Origin: Marinospirillum sp031581385 | Lineage (GTDB): Bacteria; Pseudomonadota; Gammaproteobacteria; Pseudomonadales; Halomonadaceae | Length of the DNA: 64,000 nt | Direction: 5' to 3' | Assembly (NCBI RefSeq): GCF_044810985.1 | Contig: NZ_CP085242.1 | Coordinates: 2,108,001-2,172,000 of the forward strand | Shown here: positions 17,504 through 25,858 of the stretch, one piece after another | Numbering within the stretch: position 1 is the first letter of the stretch | Layout: each line of letters starts with the position of its first letter | Notes under the pieces: model-generated | Databases searched by the model: none | What the model was told of the DNA's origin: nothing | Seen by the model: only the letters and a program-made list of their open reading frames with translations | Position numbers and translations under genes: made by a program

Positions 17504-17534
17504 AAAAAAGCTCTGATTATTCAGGGCTTTTTTT
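17504..17534 (+). terminator. Intrinsic terminator of ssrA
   Basis: AAAAAAGCTCTGA, a TTAT loop and TCAGGGCTTTTTTT form a stem with one G-T pair followed by seven T residues, 10 bp after the tmRNA CCA end. Confidence 0.9.
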
Positions 17535-17549
17535 GTGCCTGACTTTCCA

Positions 17550-17577
17550 GGATACCACTTGGGATACCTGTGATCCC
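17550..17577 (+). repeat. GGATACC direct repeat and small inverted repeat downstream of ssrA
   Basis: GGATACC occurs at 17550-17556 and again 12 bp later at 17562-17568. The second copy is part of GGGAT-n7-ATCCC (17561-17577). Repeated GGATAC-type motifs beside a tmRNA 3' end can be leftovers of an integrase arm-site region, but no integrase gene is present. The rest of 17535-17652 holds nothing else I recognise. Confidence 0.35.
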
Positions 17578-17652
17578 ACTCAAAGCACCCTGCAATATCC
17601 ATTCAGCAAAGGCAATTCTGAGTGTTTGCAACCCATACCTGCAAATCTTGAA

Positions 17653-19983
17653 TCAGGCCGGTTGTATATATATATCAAAGCAGGTGCCCTCACCCGGCTG
17701 ACTGCTGACCTGAACGCTGCCACCCAACTGTTGGGTGATGATGTTATAGAGGATATGTAGCCCCAGTCCAGTGCCGCCATTACCCCGCTTAGTGGTGAAG
17801 AAGGGGTCAAAAATCTTTTCCAGTGAGTCTGCAGGAATACCCTTGCCATTGTCGGTAAATCGCAAATGCAATTCGCCCTTATCATCCTGGCTGACAGCAA
17901 TTTCTATCACCCCCGACTGATCCGGCTCGAAAGCATGCAGTAACGCATTCATAACCAGATTGGTCAGTACCTGGGAAAATGGACCTGCATGGGTGGTGAT
18001 AAAGAGATTTTCAGGGCAGTCCAGCTCAATACGGATGGGCCGGGTTTTCATTTGCGGGCGCAGACTCAGCAAGGTCTCTTCAATGTATTGGCGTACATTG
18101 AGCTGGGTGAGTTCATCGGTGGATTGATCCACTGCCACCCGTTTAAAGCTGTGCACCAGATCCGCAGCCCGTTGCAGATTGCCCAGCAACATCCGACAGC
18201 TTTCTTCCACCAGGGCAAGAAACTGCTCGAGATCCGAGCGCTTCATCTGGTTGTCGCTAAACAGCTGTTTGAAACTGGTTGCTCTTTCATCCAGATGACT
18301 GGCTGCCGTTACCGCAATTCCTACAGGCGTGTTAATTTCGTGGGACACGCCCGCCACCAGCGACCCCAATGCCGCCATCTTTTCAGATTCGATCAGTTGC
18401 TTTTGTGCTGCCTGCACTGTTTCCAGGGCATTTTCCAGGCGTGTTCTTTCTGCGGCCAGCTCGGCTGTACGATCACGCACTCGGGCTTCCAGTCCCTCGT
18501 TTAATTCCTGAAGCTGATGGTTTTTGACTTCAATCCTGCGTACAAGGCTGGCCAGGTTGGCGACCATGTGTTTGATGGAAAGTGACAGGATGTCTTTTTC
18601 ACTCTTGGGAGGCGGGCAGTCCACGCCCAGTTCGCCGTGGGAGATACGGTTCAGCAATTCAATTCGCTCTTCCAGGTCATCCAGCAGGGTATTAAACGAA
18701 GCGGCCACATCACCGGCCTCGGTACCAAACTCCACATCCACGCGGCGGGAATAATCCCCTTCACTGACAATGCGCTGCATGGTGTTGACCGTATCAATCC
18801 AGGTCATGCGCACACCATGTTCGGCCACATTCAAGCCGATCAGCTCATTTTCAAGCGATACCCGCAAATGGTTGCGACGCTTAAGCAACCAGAACACTGG
18901 CAACGAAATCAGCACCGACCAGAAAATGGCTGCCGCCACCCCGAGCAGCTGCACCCCAAGCTGAGTGAGCACCGCACCGGTGGCCAACTGGTCTGCAGCC
19001 ACAAAGAGTGGGAAAACCAGGGTGCCACCTATACCGGCGATGCCATGTACGGGAATGCCTCCTACGGGGTCATCGATTTGCAGACGCAGCAGCAGGAGTT
19101 CACCGTAGTAGACCAGAACACCACCCAGAGCTCCGATCAACACAGCGGCTCCCGGAGTGACCAAATCAGCACTGGCGGTGACCGCGACCAGCCCACCAAG
19201 AATACCGTTGAGTGTTCTGGTCACTGAAATGGTTTTACCGTGCGTGAGGGTGATTACGAAGGCACTTCCGCCGCCAGCCGCCCCTGCCAGTACGGTGTTC
19301 ATGACAATAGTCGCCACACTGCCATCGGCAACCAGTGCGCTGCCACCATTAAACCCAAACCAACCGAACCAAAGTAGAAAAACCCCCAGAGTAACCAGGG
19401 TGAGATTGAAATGCGGAATCTCTATTGCTTCGCCGTTGTCAGCAAAACGCCCATAACGTGCACCCAGCATCTGGGTTCCAACCAGGCCCACGGTGGCTCC
19501 GACCAGGTGCACCACAGTCGAGCCTGCAAAATCCATGAACCCCAGCTTGGCCAACCAGCCGTCATCGTGCCAGCTCCAGTGGCCGAATACCGGATAGATC
19601 AGAGTAGTCAGCACTACCGAGATGGCCGCATAGCCTCGAAAACTCATGCGCTCGGACACGCAACCACTGACGATGGTGGCGGCGGTGGCGGCAAACATCA
19701 GCTGAAAGACAAAGAGAGCATGGTCGTAATCACTGGAAAAGCCATCCAGCATCATTCCCTGCCAGCCAAAAAGACCCACTTGACTGGCACCGAACATCAA
19801 ACCAAAACCCACCAGCCAGAAGGACAGGGCACCTGCTATAAAATCGACCACGTTTTTCATGGCAATGTTGACGGAGTTCTTTGCCCGCACAAAACCAGTT
19901 TCCAGCATGGTGAAACCGGCCTGCATCATGAAAACCATGAAAGCTGCAATCAGAATCCAGATAAGGTCAAGATTTTCCTGCAT
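17653..19983 (-). CDS. Ammonium transporter-histidine kinase fusion (Amt sensor kinase)
   Basis: 776 residues. Residues 1-370 are a complete Amt domain with eleven expected helices and the conduction residues in place: phenylalanine gate FQLMF (93-97), Trp138, MDFAGSTVVH with Asp151 and first pore His159, WFGWFGFNGGS (205-215) and second pore His313. The Amt C-terminal motif GLNVAEHG (383-390) leads into two HAMP-like segments (about 400-440 and 445-480), a coiled coil and a HisKA/HATPase_c kinase with His548 (SHEINTP), N box Asn679, DNGKG and FDPFFTTK/GTGLGL. No signal peptide is seen. It starts 3 bp after the HD-GYP regulator gene. Amt-kinase fusions such as Ks-Amt5 are known ammonium sensors; I infer ammonium-gated autophosphorylation. 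Confidence 0.93.
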   Translation of the reverse strand: MQENLDLIWILIAAFMVFMMQAGFTMLETGFVRAKNSVNIAMKNVVDFIAGALSFWLVGFGLMFGASQVGLFGWQGMMLDGFSSDYDHALFVFQLMFAATAATIVSGCVSERMSFRGYAAISVVLTTLIYPVFGHWSWHDDGWLAKLGFMDFAGSTVVHLVGATVGLVGTQMLGARYGRFADNGEAIEIPHFNLTLVTLGVFLLWFGWFGFNGGSALVADGSVATIVMNTVLAGAAGGGSAFVITLTHGKTISVTRTLNGILGGLVAVTASADLVTPGAAVLIGALGGVLVYYGELLLLRLQIDDPVGGIPVHGIAGIGGTLVFPLFVAADQLATGAVLTQLGVQLLGVAAAIFWSVLISLPVFWLLKRRNHLRVSLENELIGLNVAEHGVRMTWIDTVNTMQRIVSEGDYSRRVDVEFGTEAGDVAASFNTLLDDLEERIELLNRISHGELGVDCPPPKSEKDILSLSIKHMVANLASLVRRIEVKNHQLQELNEGLEARVRDRTAELAAERTRLENALETVQAAQKQLIESEKMAALGSLVAGVSHEINTPVGIAVTAASHLDERATSFKQLFSDNQMKRSDLEQFLALVEESCRMLLGNLQRAADLVHSFKRVAVDQSTDELTQLNVRQYIEETLLSLRPQMKTRPIRIELDCPENLFITTHAGPFSQVLTNLVMNALLHAFEPDQSGVIEIAVSQDDKGELHLRFTDNGKGIPADSLEKIFDPFFTTKRGNGGTGLGLHILYNIITQQLGGSVQVSSQPGEGTCFDIYIQPA

Positions 19984-19986
19984 GGC

Positions 19987-21543
19987 TCAGGCTCCTGCCG
20001 GTTGTGAATCGGCAAGCTGCCGGCGAATGGCTGCAAACTCATCAAAGTGCGCCAAAAACAGGTCAATAAGCTGGGGGTCAAAATGGGTGCCCCGCTCCCC
20101 GGCAAAATGCTCCCTAATCTGCTCCAGGGGCCAGGCTTTTTTGTAAACACGATCCATGGAAAGGGCATCAAACACATCTGCAATCGCAGCTATGCGGCCA
20201 TAAAAGTGGATTTGCTCACCCGCAAGGCCATTGGGATAACCCTTGCCGTCATAGCGTTCGTGATGATCACGGGCAATGATGGAAGCTGTTCGCAGCATGG
20301 GGCGTTCGGAATCGGCAAACAACTGATGCCCAGCCTGGGAGTGGCCTTTCATCACCTCAAACTCTTCAGCCGTTAATCGGCCTGGCTTGTTGAGAATCTC
20401 ATCGGGCACACTGACTTTTCCAATATCATGCAAGGTTGCCGCTTGCGCCAGCAACTCGGCCTCCTCTTCGTCAATACCGGCCAGTTCGGCCAGGTGGCGA
20501 CAGTAGGCTGCGACCCGGTGAATATGGTTTCCAGTTTCCTTGGAGCGGGTTTCGGCCACTGATGCCAGGCGATGGACGATTTCCCTTAGGGTGGATTCAA
20601 TCTCTTGGTTCAGGCGCACGTTGCCAAACGCAACGGCCACATTGGAACAGAACACCTCCAGCAGAGTGCGGTCAACCTCGTCCAGTGAGTGCTGGGCCTC
20701 CATATAAATCATGTTCTTATGGCGCTGACTGTCTTCAAAGTAGATGACCATCCGTTCCGGTTCGAACAGACTTTCACGCCGCATCAGAGCGGTTTCCAGG
20801 AAGGCCATGATCTCAGGAGCCACCACCTCGGGTGCAGGTTTTTGACCCAGACCTTCAAAATGACCGGCACCGGCCAACAAGTAGAGGCTTTCTGCCTCGC
20901 TACCGCTCACAAAGCAACTGCTGCAATAAAAAGCATCCCGCTGCATCCCCAGCAACGATACCAGTTGGGTCAGCACGCCCTGAACGAATTTTTCCATGGA
21001 GAGAATTTCAAAGAGGCTTGATGAGGCTTCAATGATCTTTTCCAGACCACGGCGATTTTGCTGGATGGTGTCCAGGTCGCGGAAGGAACGCAGGCTTGCC
21101 ACTGCAGTGGTAAAAAGTTTCTGGCTGGTCAGTTCAGTTTTTGTTTTGTAGTCGTTGATGTCGTAATCCAGTATTACCCGACGCTCTGGAGCCTGACCGG
21201 GCTGGCCGGTACGCAACACTATGCGGGTCATGTTGTTTTTAGCCTCATCTCGCACATGACGTGCCACCTGAAGCCCAGCATCATCGGTTTCCATCACCAC
21301 ATCCAGAAACATCAGGGCAGTATCCGGGTGCTGGCTGATCAATTGTTTGGCTTCGGCACCCGAGTGGGCGCTGAGGAACTCCAGGCTACGGCCATCAAAC
21401 ACGAAATCACACAAAGCCAGCCGGGTGATACTGTGAACTTCCGGTTCATCATCAACAATCAGCACCTTCCAAGGTACATGGGTGGTGGAGTCTTCGCTGG
21501 CTAGGCTGTCATCCTCCTCGGCAAAAAGCAATTCATCGCTCAT
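19987..21543 (-). CDS. Response regulator with DUF3369 and HD-GYP c-di-GMP phosphodiesterase
   Basis: 518 residues: receiver domain (about 25-150; DDE at 31-33, phosphoacceptor Asp81), DUF3369 middle domain (about 170-310) and HD-GYP domain (about 320-505) with LHDIGK (371-376) and HHERYDGKGYPNGL (427-440), the metal and substrate motifs of c-di-GMP hydrolases. The start at 21543 follows GGGAG; a longer reading frame upstream is not supported. It is the first gene of an operon with the Amt-kinase (3-bp gap), so it is the likely phosphorylation target, linking ammonium to c-di-GMP breakdown. Confidence 0.92.
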   Translation of the reverse strand: MSDELLFAEEDDSLASEDSTTHVPWKVLIVDDEPEVHSITRLALCDFVFDGRSLEFLSAHSGAEAKQLISQHPDTALMFLDVVMETDDAGLQVARHVRDEAKNNMTRIVLRTGQPGQAPERRVILDYDINDYKTKTELTSQKLFTTAVASLRSFRDLDTIQQNRRGLEKIIEASSSLFEILSMEKFVQGVLTQLVSLLGMQRDAFYCSSCFVSGSEAESLYLLAGAGHFEGLGQKPAPEVVAPEIMAFLETALMRRESLFEPERMVIYFEDSQRHKNMIYMEAQHSLDEVDRTLLEVFCSNVAVAFGNVRLNQEIESTLREIVHRLASVAETRSKETGNHIHRVAAYCRHLAELAGIDEEEAELLAQAATLHDIGKVSVPDEILNKPGRLTAEEFEVMKGHSQAGHQLFADSERPMLRTASIIARDHHERYDGKGYPNGLAGEQIHFYGRIAAIADVFDALSMDRVYKKAWPLEQIREHFAGERGTHFDPQLIDLFLAHFDEFAAIRRQLADSQPAGA

Positions 21544-21854
21544 ACAGCTACTCCCTGTGAGGGTATGAGGTTTTTCAAGAAACGTTATTGGCTCGCTAGC
21601 AAATCCCATGCCATATAAAAATTGGGTGAATTCAACCACCATCCCCGCAGGAGCAGTTCTTTTTTTCTTGTCAATAACCCTACATTTAGTAAGGCTTTGT
21701 CTTACATGCAACACCACCGTACGGCCAACTCCTGAGCCTCTTCATTCAAAACCAGAAACAAAAAACATATTCACTTCATAAATACTCCTCACTAAGAGGT
21801 GGCACCAAACTTGCCATAGCCCAGTTGAATAAAAAATCAAAAAAGGGACTCTCT
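21544..21854. other. Divergent control region between the two ammonium-sensor genes
   Basis: 311 bp between the HD-GYP/Amt-kinase operon and the Amt-MCP gene. It holds the sigma-54 promoter listed separately (21800-21814). On the minus strand a TTGACA occurs within 21640-21690, but no well-spaced -10 follows. I found no convincing NtrC palindrome (GCAC-n5-GTGC type), and no ORF with a ribosome site. Confidence 0.6.
21800..21814 (+). promoter_or_regulatory. Sigma-54 (-24/-12) promoter of the Amt-MCP gene
   Basis: TGGCACC-AAAC-TTGC fits the RpoN consensus TGGCACg-n4-TTGCa, with GG and GC elements at exact spacing. The predicted transcription start is near 21826, giving a 5' leader of about 29 bases that contains the AAGGGA ribosome site. 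Such promoters need an enhancer-binding activator, most plausibly NtrC (nitrogen) or a FleQ/FlrA-type motility regulator. Confidence 0.8.
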
Positions 21855-24233
21855 ATGAAACTTCCTGCCTTCGCTCTGCTGTTACTTTTTGCCCTACCTG
21901 TACATGCTGAAAACAACAGTCTTGCTGATCTCCAGGGTAAGCTGGACATGATCTGGATTGCGGTTGCCCTGTGTCTGGTGTTGTTCATGCAGGCCGGTTT
22001 TACCGGCTTGGAATCCGGCCTGGTCAGGGCCAAAAACAGCATCAATGTTGCCATCAAAAATGTCACTGACCTGATTTTTTCCATCGCCGGTTTCTGGGTG
22101 GTGGGCTTTGGCATCATGTTCGGTTCTTCCCTTTGGGGGCTGATGGGTACCGACAGCTTTATGCTGCAGGGCAATGATGAGCCTTTCGGATTGATCTTTT
22201 TTGCTTTCCAGGCTGTTTTTGCAGGTACAGCCGTGACCATCATGTCCGGTGCTGTGGCGGAAAGAGTCAAGTTCCATGCCTATCTGGTGATTGCGGTAGT
22301 CATCGGTGCCCTGATCTATCCGGTTGTCGGGCACTGGATCTGGGGCGGGGCCTATCTGACCGGGGAAGATGGCTGGCTTGCAGCCATGGGATTCATGGAC
22401 TTTGCCGGCTCCACAGTAGTGCACTCTGTGGGTGGCTGGATGGGGCTGGCAGGCATAATGCTACTGGGGCCACGCATTGGTCGCTTTGATGCCGATGGAA
22501 AACCCCGCAATATTCCCGGCTGTAATGTTGCCATGGCTTCCATCGGTGTGCTGATACTCTGGTTTGGCTGGTTCGGATTCAATGGTGGCAGTACGCTGGA
22601 AGCTTCAACCGATATTGCCCATATTCTGCTGAACACCATGTTGGCAGGGGCTTTCGGGGGCTTGGCCTGCTTTTTTATCTCCATGTTCATTCACAAGGTT
22701 CCGGTCGTTGAGCGTATCCTCAATGGTATTCTGGGCGGCCTGGTCGGAGTTACAGCAGGTGCTAATATTTTAACCCCTGGGGGTGCCGTGCTGATTGGCC
22801 TGAGCAGTGGCTGTCTGGTGTATTTTGCCGAGTGGCTACTGCTTTATGTTTTCAAACTGGATGACCCCGTAGGTGCAATCGCCGTGCACGGTTTCGGTGG
22901 TGCCTGGGGCACCCTGGCTTTGGCTGTTTTGGCGCCTGCAGAGCGCCTTGCAACTGGCGACCCCATAAGCCAGCTATGGATTCAGTTTATCGGTGTTGCA
23001 GCCACGTTTGCCTGGACTCTGGCTGCTGGCCTGATCCTTTTTTATCTACTCAAAAAATTCAACAAACTGCGGGTGCCACCGGATCAGGAATTAAAGGGGT
23101 TGAATATTTCCGAGCATGGTGCCCGTATGGCCTGGTTGGACACCATGGAAACCATTCGGGAAATTGTCGACAAGGGTGATTTGTCGAAACGTGTGGAGGT
23201 GGAAATCGGTACGGAAATGGGCGAGGTCGCAGAAAGCTTCAATCAATTGCTGGAAGAGCTGGAAGAAAAAACCCGACTGGCCCGTGCCGTCTCCAAGGGT
23301 GACCTCTCCTGCAGTCTGCGCCCAAAAAGCAGTGAGGATCACCTGGGTCATGCTATTGCTGACATGGTGACCAACCTGAGCCAGGTAGTAACCCAGGTAC
23401 AGGGTTCTGCTGCCAATATCCAGGAATATGCCGAGTATCTGGGCAGCTCCAGCAATCAACTCAACCAGGCCAATGAAGCTCTCACTTCCAGCATTACCCA
23501 GGTTCAGACCCATGTTGAGGAAACCAACAATGCAGCCCGGCAAATGGAAGACAAGGCCAAACAGGGCTGTCAGTTCATAGAGGGCAATATTGCCAGCATG
23601 AACAATGTCGGTGAGGCACTCAGCCAGATGCTGCATACCATCAGCAAGCTGGACAGCAGTTCACGCAACATCAGTGAAATTATTCAGACCATTGGGGAAA
23701 TTTCTGACCAAACCAATCTTCTGGCTCTCAATGCTGCCATTGAGGCTGCTCGGGCAGGGGAACATGGCCGTGGTTTTGCAGTGGTAGCGGACGAGGTTCG
23801 CAGTCTGGCAGAGCGGACCCTGGGAGCCACTCGGGAAATCGTTGCCCTGGTTGATGAGATCGTCAAGGATACCCAGGAGGCTGTGCATTCCAGTGAAGAA
23901 AGCAGCCATTTAACCAGGGAGGTAACCCAGGTTGCCGAACAGACCATTGACTCCATCAGTAGCATCAAAAATTCGGTTGAAGGGGTGCTCAAGCGTATGC
24001 AGGCCATTGCCGCCAGTGTGAGTCTGCAAGCCAACCATAGCAAAGAATCGGTCGTTTCCGCTGAGCAGATCAACTCAATTGCTGAACAGATGTTGGATCA
24101 TGCCGACGGCCTCACTGCCAGTGTCGGTTTCTTCAAGCTGGATACCCGGCCAACTGATTCCCTCAAAACTGCAAAGCCGGTTACACCCGGAAGGAACCCA
24201 CGACCTCACTCAGCTGATCCGTTTGCTGTTTAA
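21855..24233 (+). CDS. Ammonium transporter-methyl-accepting chemotaxis protein fusion
   Basis: 792 residues. A cleavable signal peptide (about 1-18, ending VHA) precedes a full Amt domain (about 19-405). Gate Phe118/Phe122, Trp163, Asp182 and His190 in MDFAGSTVVH, Phe242 and second pore His345 (AIAVHGFGG) are all kept. GLNISEHG (415-422) is followed by two HAMP-like units (about 432-470, 476-510) and an MCP signalling domain with the conserved hairpin SDQTNLLALNAAIEAARAG through FAVVADEVRSLA (617-652). There is no periplasmic sensor domain, so the transporter itself must be the sensor: a predicted ammonium chemoreceptor. Start ATG at 21855 follows AAGGGA. The last 17 residues overlap the convergent MCP gene. 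Confidence 0.93.
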   Translation: MKLPAFALLLLFALPVHAENNSLADLQGKLDMIWIAVALCLVLFMQAGFTGLESGLVRAKNSINVAIKNVTDLIFSIAGFWVVGFGIMFGSSLWGLMGTDSFMLQGNDEPFGLIFFAFQAVFAGTAVTIMSGAVAERVKFHAYLVIAVVIGALIYPVVGHWIWGGAYLTGEDGWLAAMGFMDFAGSTVVHSVGGWMGLAGIMLLGPRIGRFDADGKPRNIPGCNVAMASIGVLILWFGWFGFNGGSTLEASTDIAHILLNTMLAGAFGGLACFFISMFIHKVPVVERILNGILGGLVGVTAGANILTPGGAVLIGLSSGCLVYFAEWLLLYVFKLDDPVGAIAVHGFGGAWGTLALAVLAPAERLATGDPISQLWIQFIGVAATFAWTLAAGLILFYLLKKFNKLRVPPDQELKGLNISEHGARMAWLDTMETIREIVDKGDLSKRVEVEIGTEMGEVAESFNQLLEELEEKTRLARAVSKGDLSCSLRPKSSEDHLGHAIADMVTNLSQVVTQVQGSAANIQEYAEYLGSSSNQLNQANEALTSSITQVQTHVEETNNAARQMEDKAKQGCQFIEGNIASMNNVGEALSQMLHTISKLDSSSRNISEIIQTIGEISDQTNLLALNAAIEAARAGEHGRGFAVVADEVRSLAERTLGATREIVALVDEIVKDTQEAVHSSEESSHLTREVTQVAEQTIDSISSIKNSVEGVLKRMQAIAASVSLQANHSKESVVSAEQINSIAEQMLDHADGLTASVGFFKLDTRPTDSLKTAKPVTPGRNPRPHSADPFAV

Positions 24234-25782
24234 GGGTAGCCGCCAGTTCATTCAGGCTTTTGGAAGAATCGTTACTTTCAGCGGAGTAATCAGCAATTGA
24301 CTGCAGGTTCTGGTTGATTTCAGCCACCACGTTGGTCTGTTCTTCTGTTGCGGTGGCCGTTTGCAGTGACATGTTGCTGATTTCTTCCACTGCCTGCTGA
24401 ATGCTGGCAAAGGCTTGGGCCGATTTTTCCACATCGGTTACGGTTGTCTCCACCAGTTTCAGGCCCTGGCGAATCGCAGTGACGGATTCATCGGCACCGG
24501 TCTGCAGGGTTTCTATTTTCTGGCGGATATCTTCAGTGGAGCTTTGTGTCTGGCTCGCCAAGGCTCTGACTTCTTCCGCCACCACGGCAAAACCACGACC
24601 CTGATCACCGGCCCGGGCCGCTTCGATCGCAGCATTAAGGGCCAGAAGGTTGGTTTGTTCGGCAATGCCTTTAATCACATCCAGCACACTGCCCACACTT
24701 TCGGCTTCTTCTGCCAGACGGCTTATCGCGGTGGACGAAGAATCCAGTTGATCGGCCAGCTGTTTGACCCGTTCACTGGATTGCTGAGAGATATCCACAC
24801 CCTGGCTCACCGAGGTGCTGGCACCGCTGGCGGATTCAGCACCACTGTTGGAGTTGTTGGCAATTTCTCTGGCTGCCGAGTGCATCTCCTCCATGGCCAC
24901 AACCACCTGATCTACCGTTTGCTGCTGCTGTTCGGTCAGCTCAATATTGGAGGCGGCGGTATCGTGCAAGAGGCGGGTGCGTTTGACCACTTCATCATTC
25001 ACGGTCTTGACCACGGAAATGGACTGGTGCAGCTTTTCCATGACCTGGTTAAAAGCAGCAGCCACCTGGCCCAGTTCATCTTTGGAGCTGACCTGAATAC
25101 GTGCGGTCAGATCCCCTTCACCCTGAGCCACATCCCGCATCCGGTTGCGCAGAAATTCAATCGGCCCCACCAGCAGTTTGGGGGCCAGGATGCCCGCCAG
25201 TAAAAAGGCCAGAATAAGCACCAGCAGCTGCACCAGTTGCATGAAGGTTTGCTGGTCTGTTGTGCTCGCGGCTTCTGTAGAGGAGGCCTGGGCCAGTTCA
25301 TCAATACGTTCACCCAGCTCATTCAGAAATTCTCTGGGAGCCTCAAACAAGGCTTGCTGTTCTTGCCGGTCAGGGTTGGCTATCAGTTCCTGGGTATGCT
25401 CCTGCCAGGTCGTCATCAGGGTCTGATATTCACTGGCCGCCGAAGTGGAAGCTTGTTCACCCAACAGCTCAATGGCGGTCAGACCGCGATCCAGGGCTTG
25501 CTGGTAATTCTCCTCAATATCCTGTTGCAGTGCCTCCCTGTTCCCGGCACTGGCTTCCTGCTGCAACTGACGCAGAGCCACCAGGTTCTGGTAGAGATCC
25601 CGGTCTGCGTTAAGTACAGCTGAAATGGCCGGAAAATACTGCTCATCAAAACTTTTCACCTGGGTGGAGATGCTGTTCATGGCAAGGTAGGAGGTAACAC
25701 TCATAAAGAGTATCAGCAAAGCAGCCAAGCCCAAGGGTATTCTGATTTTGGTGCGCAGCGACCAGTCTTTGATTGTTTTCAT
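24181..25782 (-). CDS. Methyl-accepting chemotaxis protein with helical periplasmic domain
   Basis: 533 residues. TM1 is about 14-34, then a four-helix-bundle-type periplasmic domain of roughly 155 residues (about 35-188), TM2 (about 189-210), a HAMP domain (to about 262), and an MCP signalling domain with tip AEQTNLLALNAAIEAARAG and FAVVAEEVRALA. The ligand is unknown. It is transcribed with the upstream response regulator gene (76-bp gap). Its 3' end overlaps the Amt-MCP gene on the other strand by 53 bp. No CheR/CheB docking pentapeptide is seen at the C-terminus (SEVVGSFRV). Confidence 0.93.
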   Translation of the reverse strand: MKTIKDWSLRTKIRIPLGLAALLILFMSVTSYLAMNSISTQVKSFDEQYFPAISAVLNADRDLYQNLVALRQLQQEASAGNREALQQDIEENYQQALDRGLTAIELLGEQASTSAASEYQTLMTTWQEHTQELIANPDRQEQQALFEAPREFLNELGERIDELAQASSTEAASTTDQQTFMQLVQLLVLILAFLLAGILAPKLLVGPIEFLRNRMRDVAQGEGDLTARIQVSSKDELGQVAAAFNQVMEKLHQSISVVKTVNDEVVKRTRLLHDTAASNIELTEQQQQTVDQVVVAMEEMHSAAREIANNSNSGAESASGASTSVSQGVDISQQSSERVKQLADQLDSSSTAISRLAEEAESVGSVLDVIKGIAEQTNLLALNAAIEAARAGDQGRGFAVVAEEVRALASQTQSSTEDIRQKIETLQTGADESVTAIRQGLKLVETTVTDVEKSAQAFASIQQAVEEISNMSLQTATATEEQTNVVAEINQNLQSIADYSAESNDSSKSLNELAATLKQQTDQLSEVVGSFRV

Positions 25783-25858
25783 TGTTTTATCTCCTTTTAC
25801 CCATCAGGTTAGGCAACTCCCAGAATGAAAGCCAGTCAAAGAGGCTGTACGTATAGGC

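Noticed and set aside
17243..17602. 119-codon minus-strand ORF across ssrA
   Set aside because: It is antisense to the tmRNA gene and its terminator. The WWRRRELNPRPP stretch is a typical spurious translation of a tRNA-like T-arm and acceptor.
17664..17676. TATATATATAT run, possible promoter or origin element
   Set aside because: It lies inside the last codons of the Amt-kinase gene (FDIYIQPA) and needs no other explanation.
21544..21800. NtrC enhancer palindrome upstream of the sigma-54 promoter
   Set aside because: Only fragments such as GCAACACC were found; no GCAC-n5-GTGC-type site could be read by eye.
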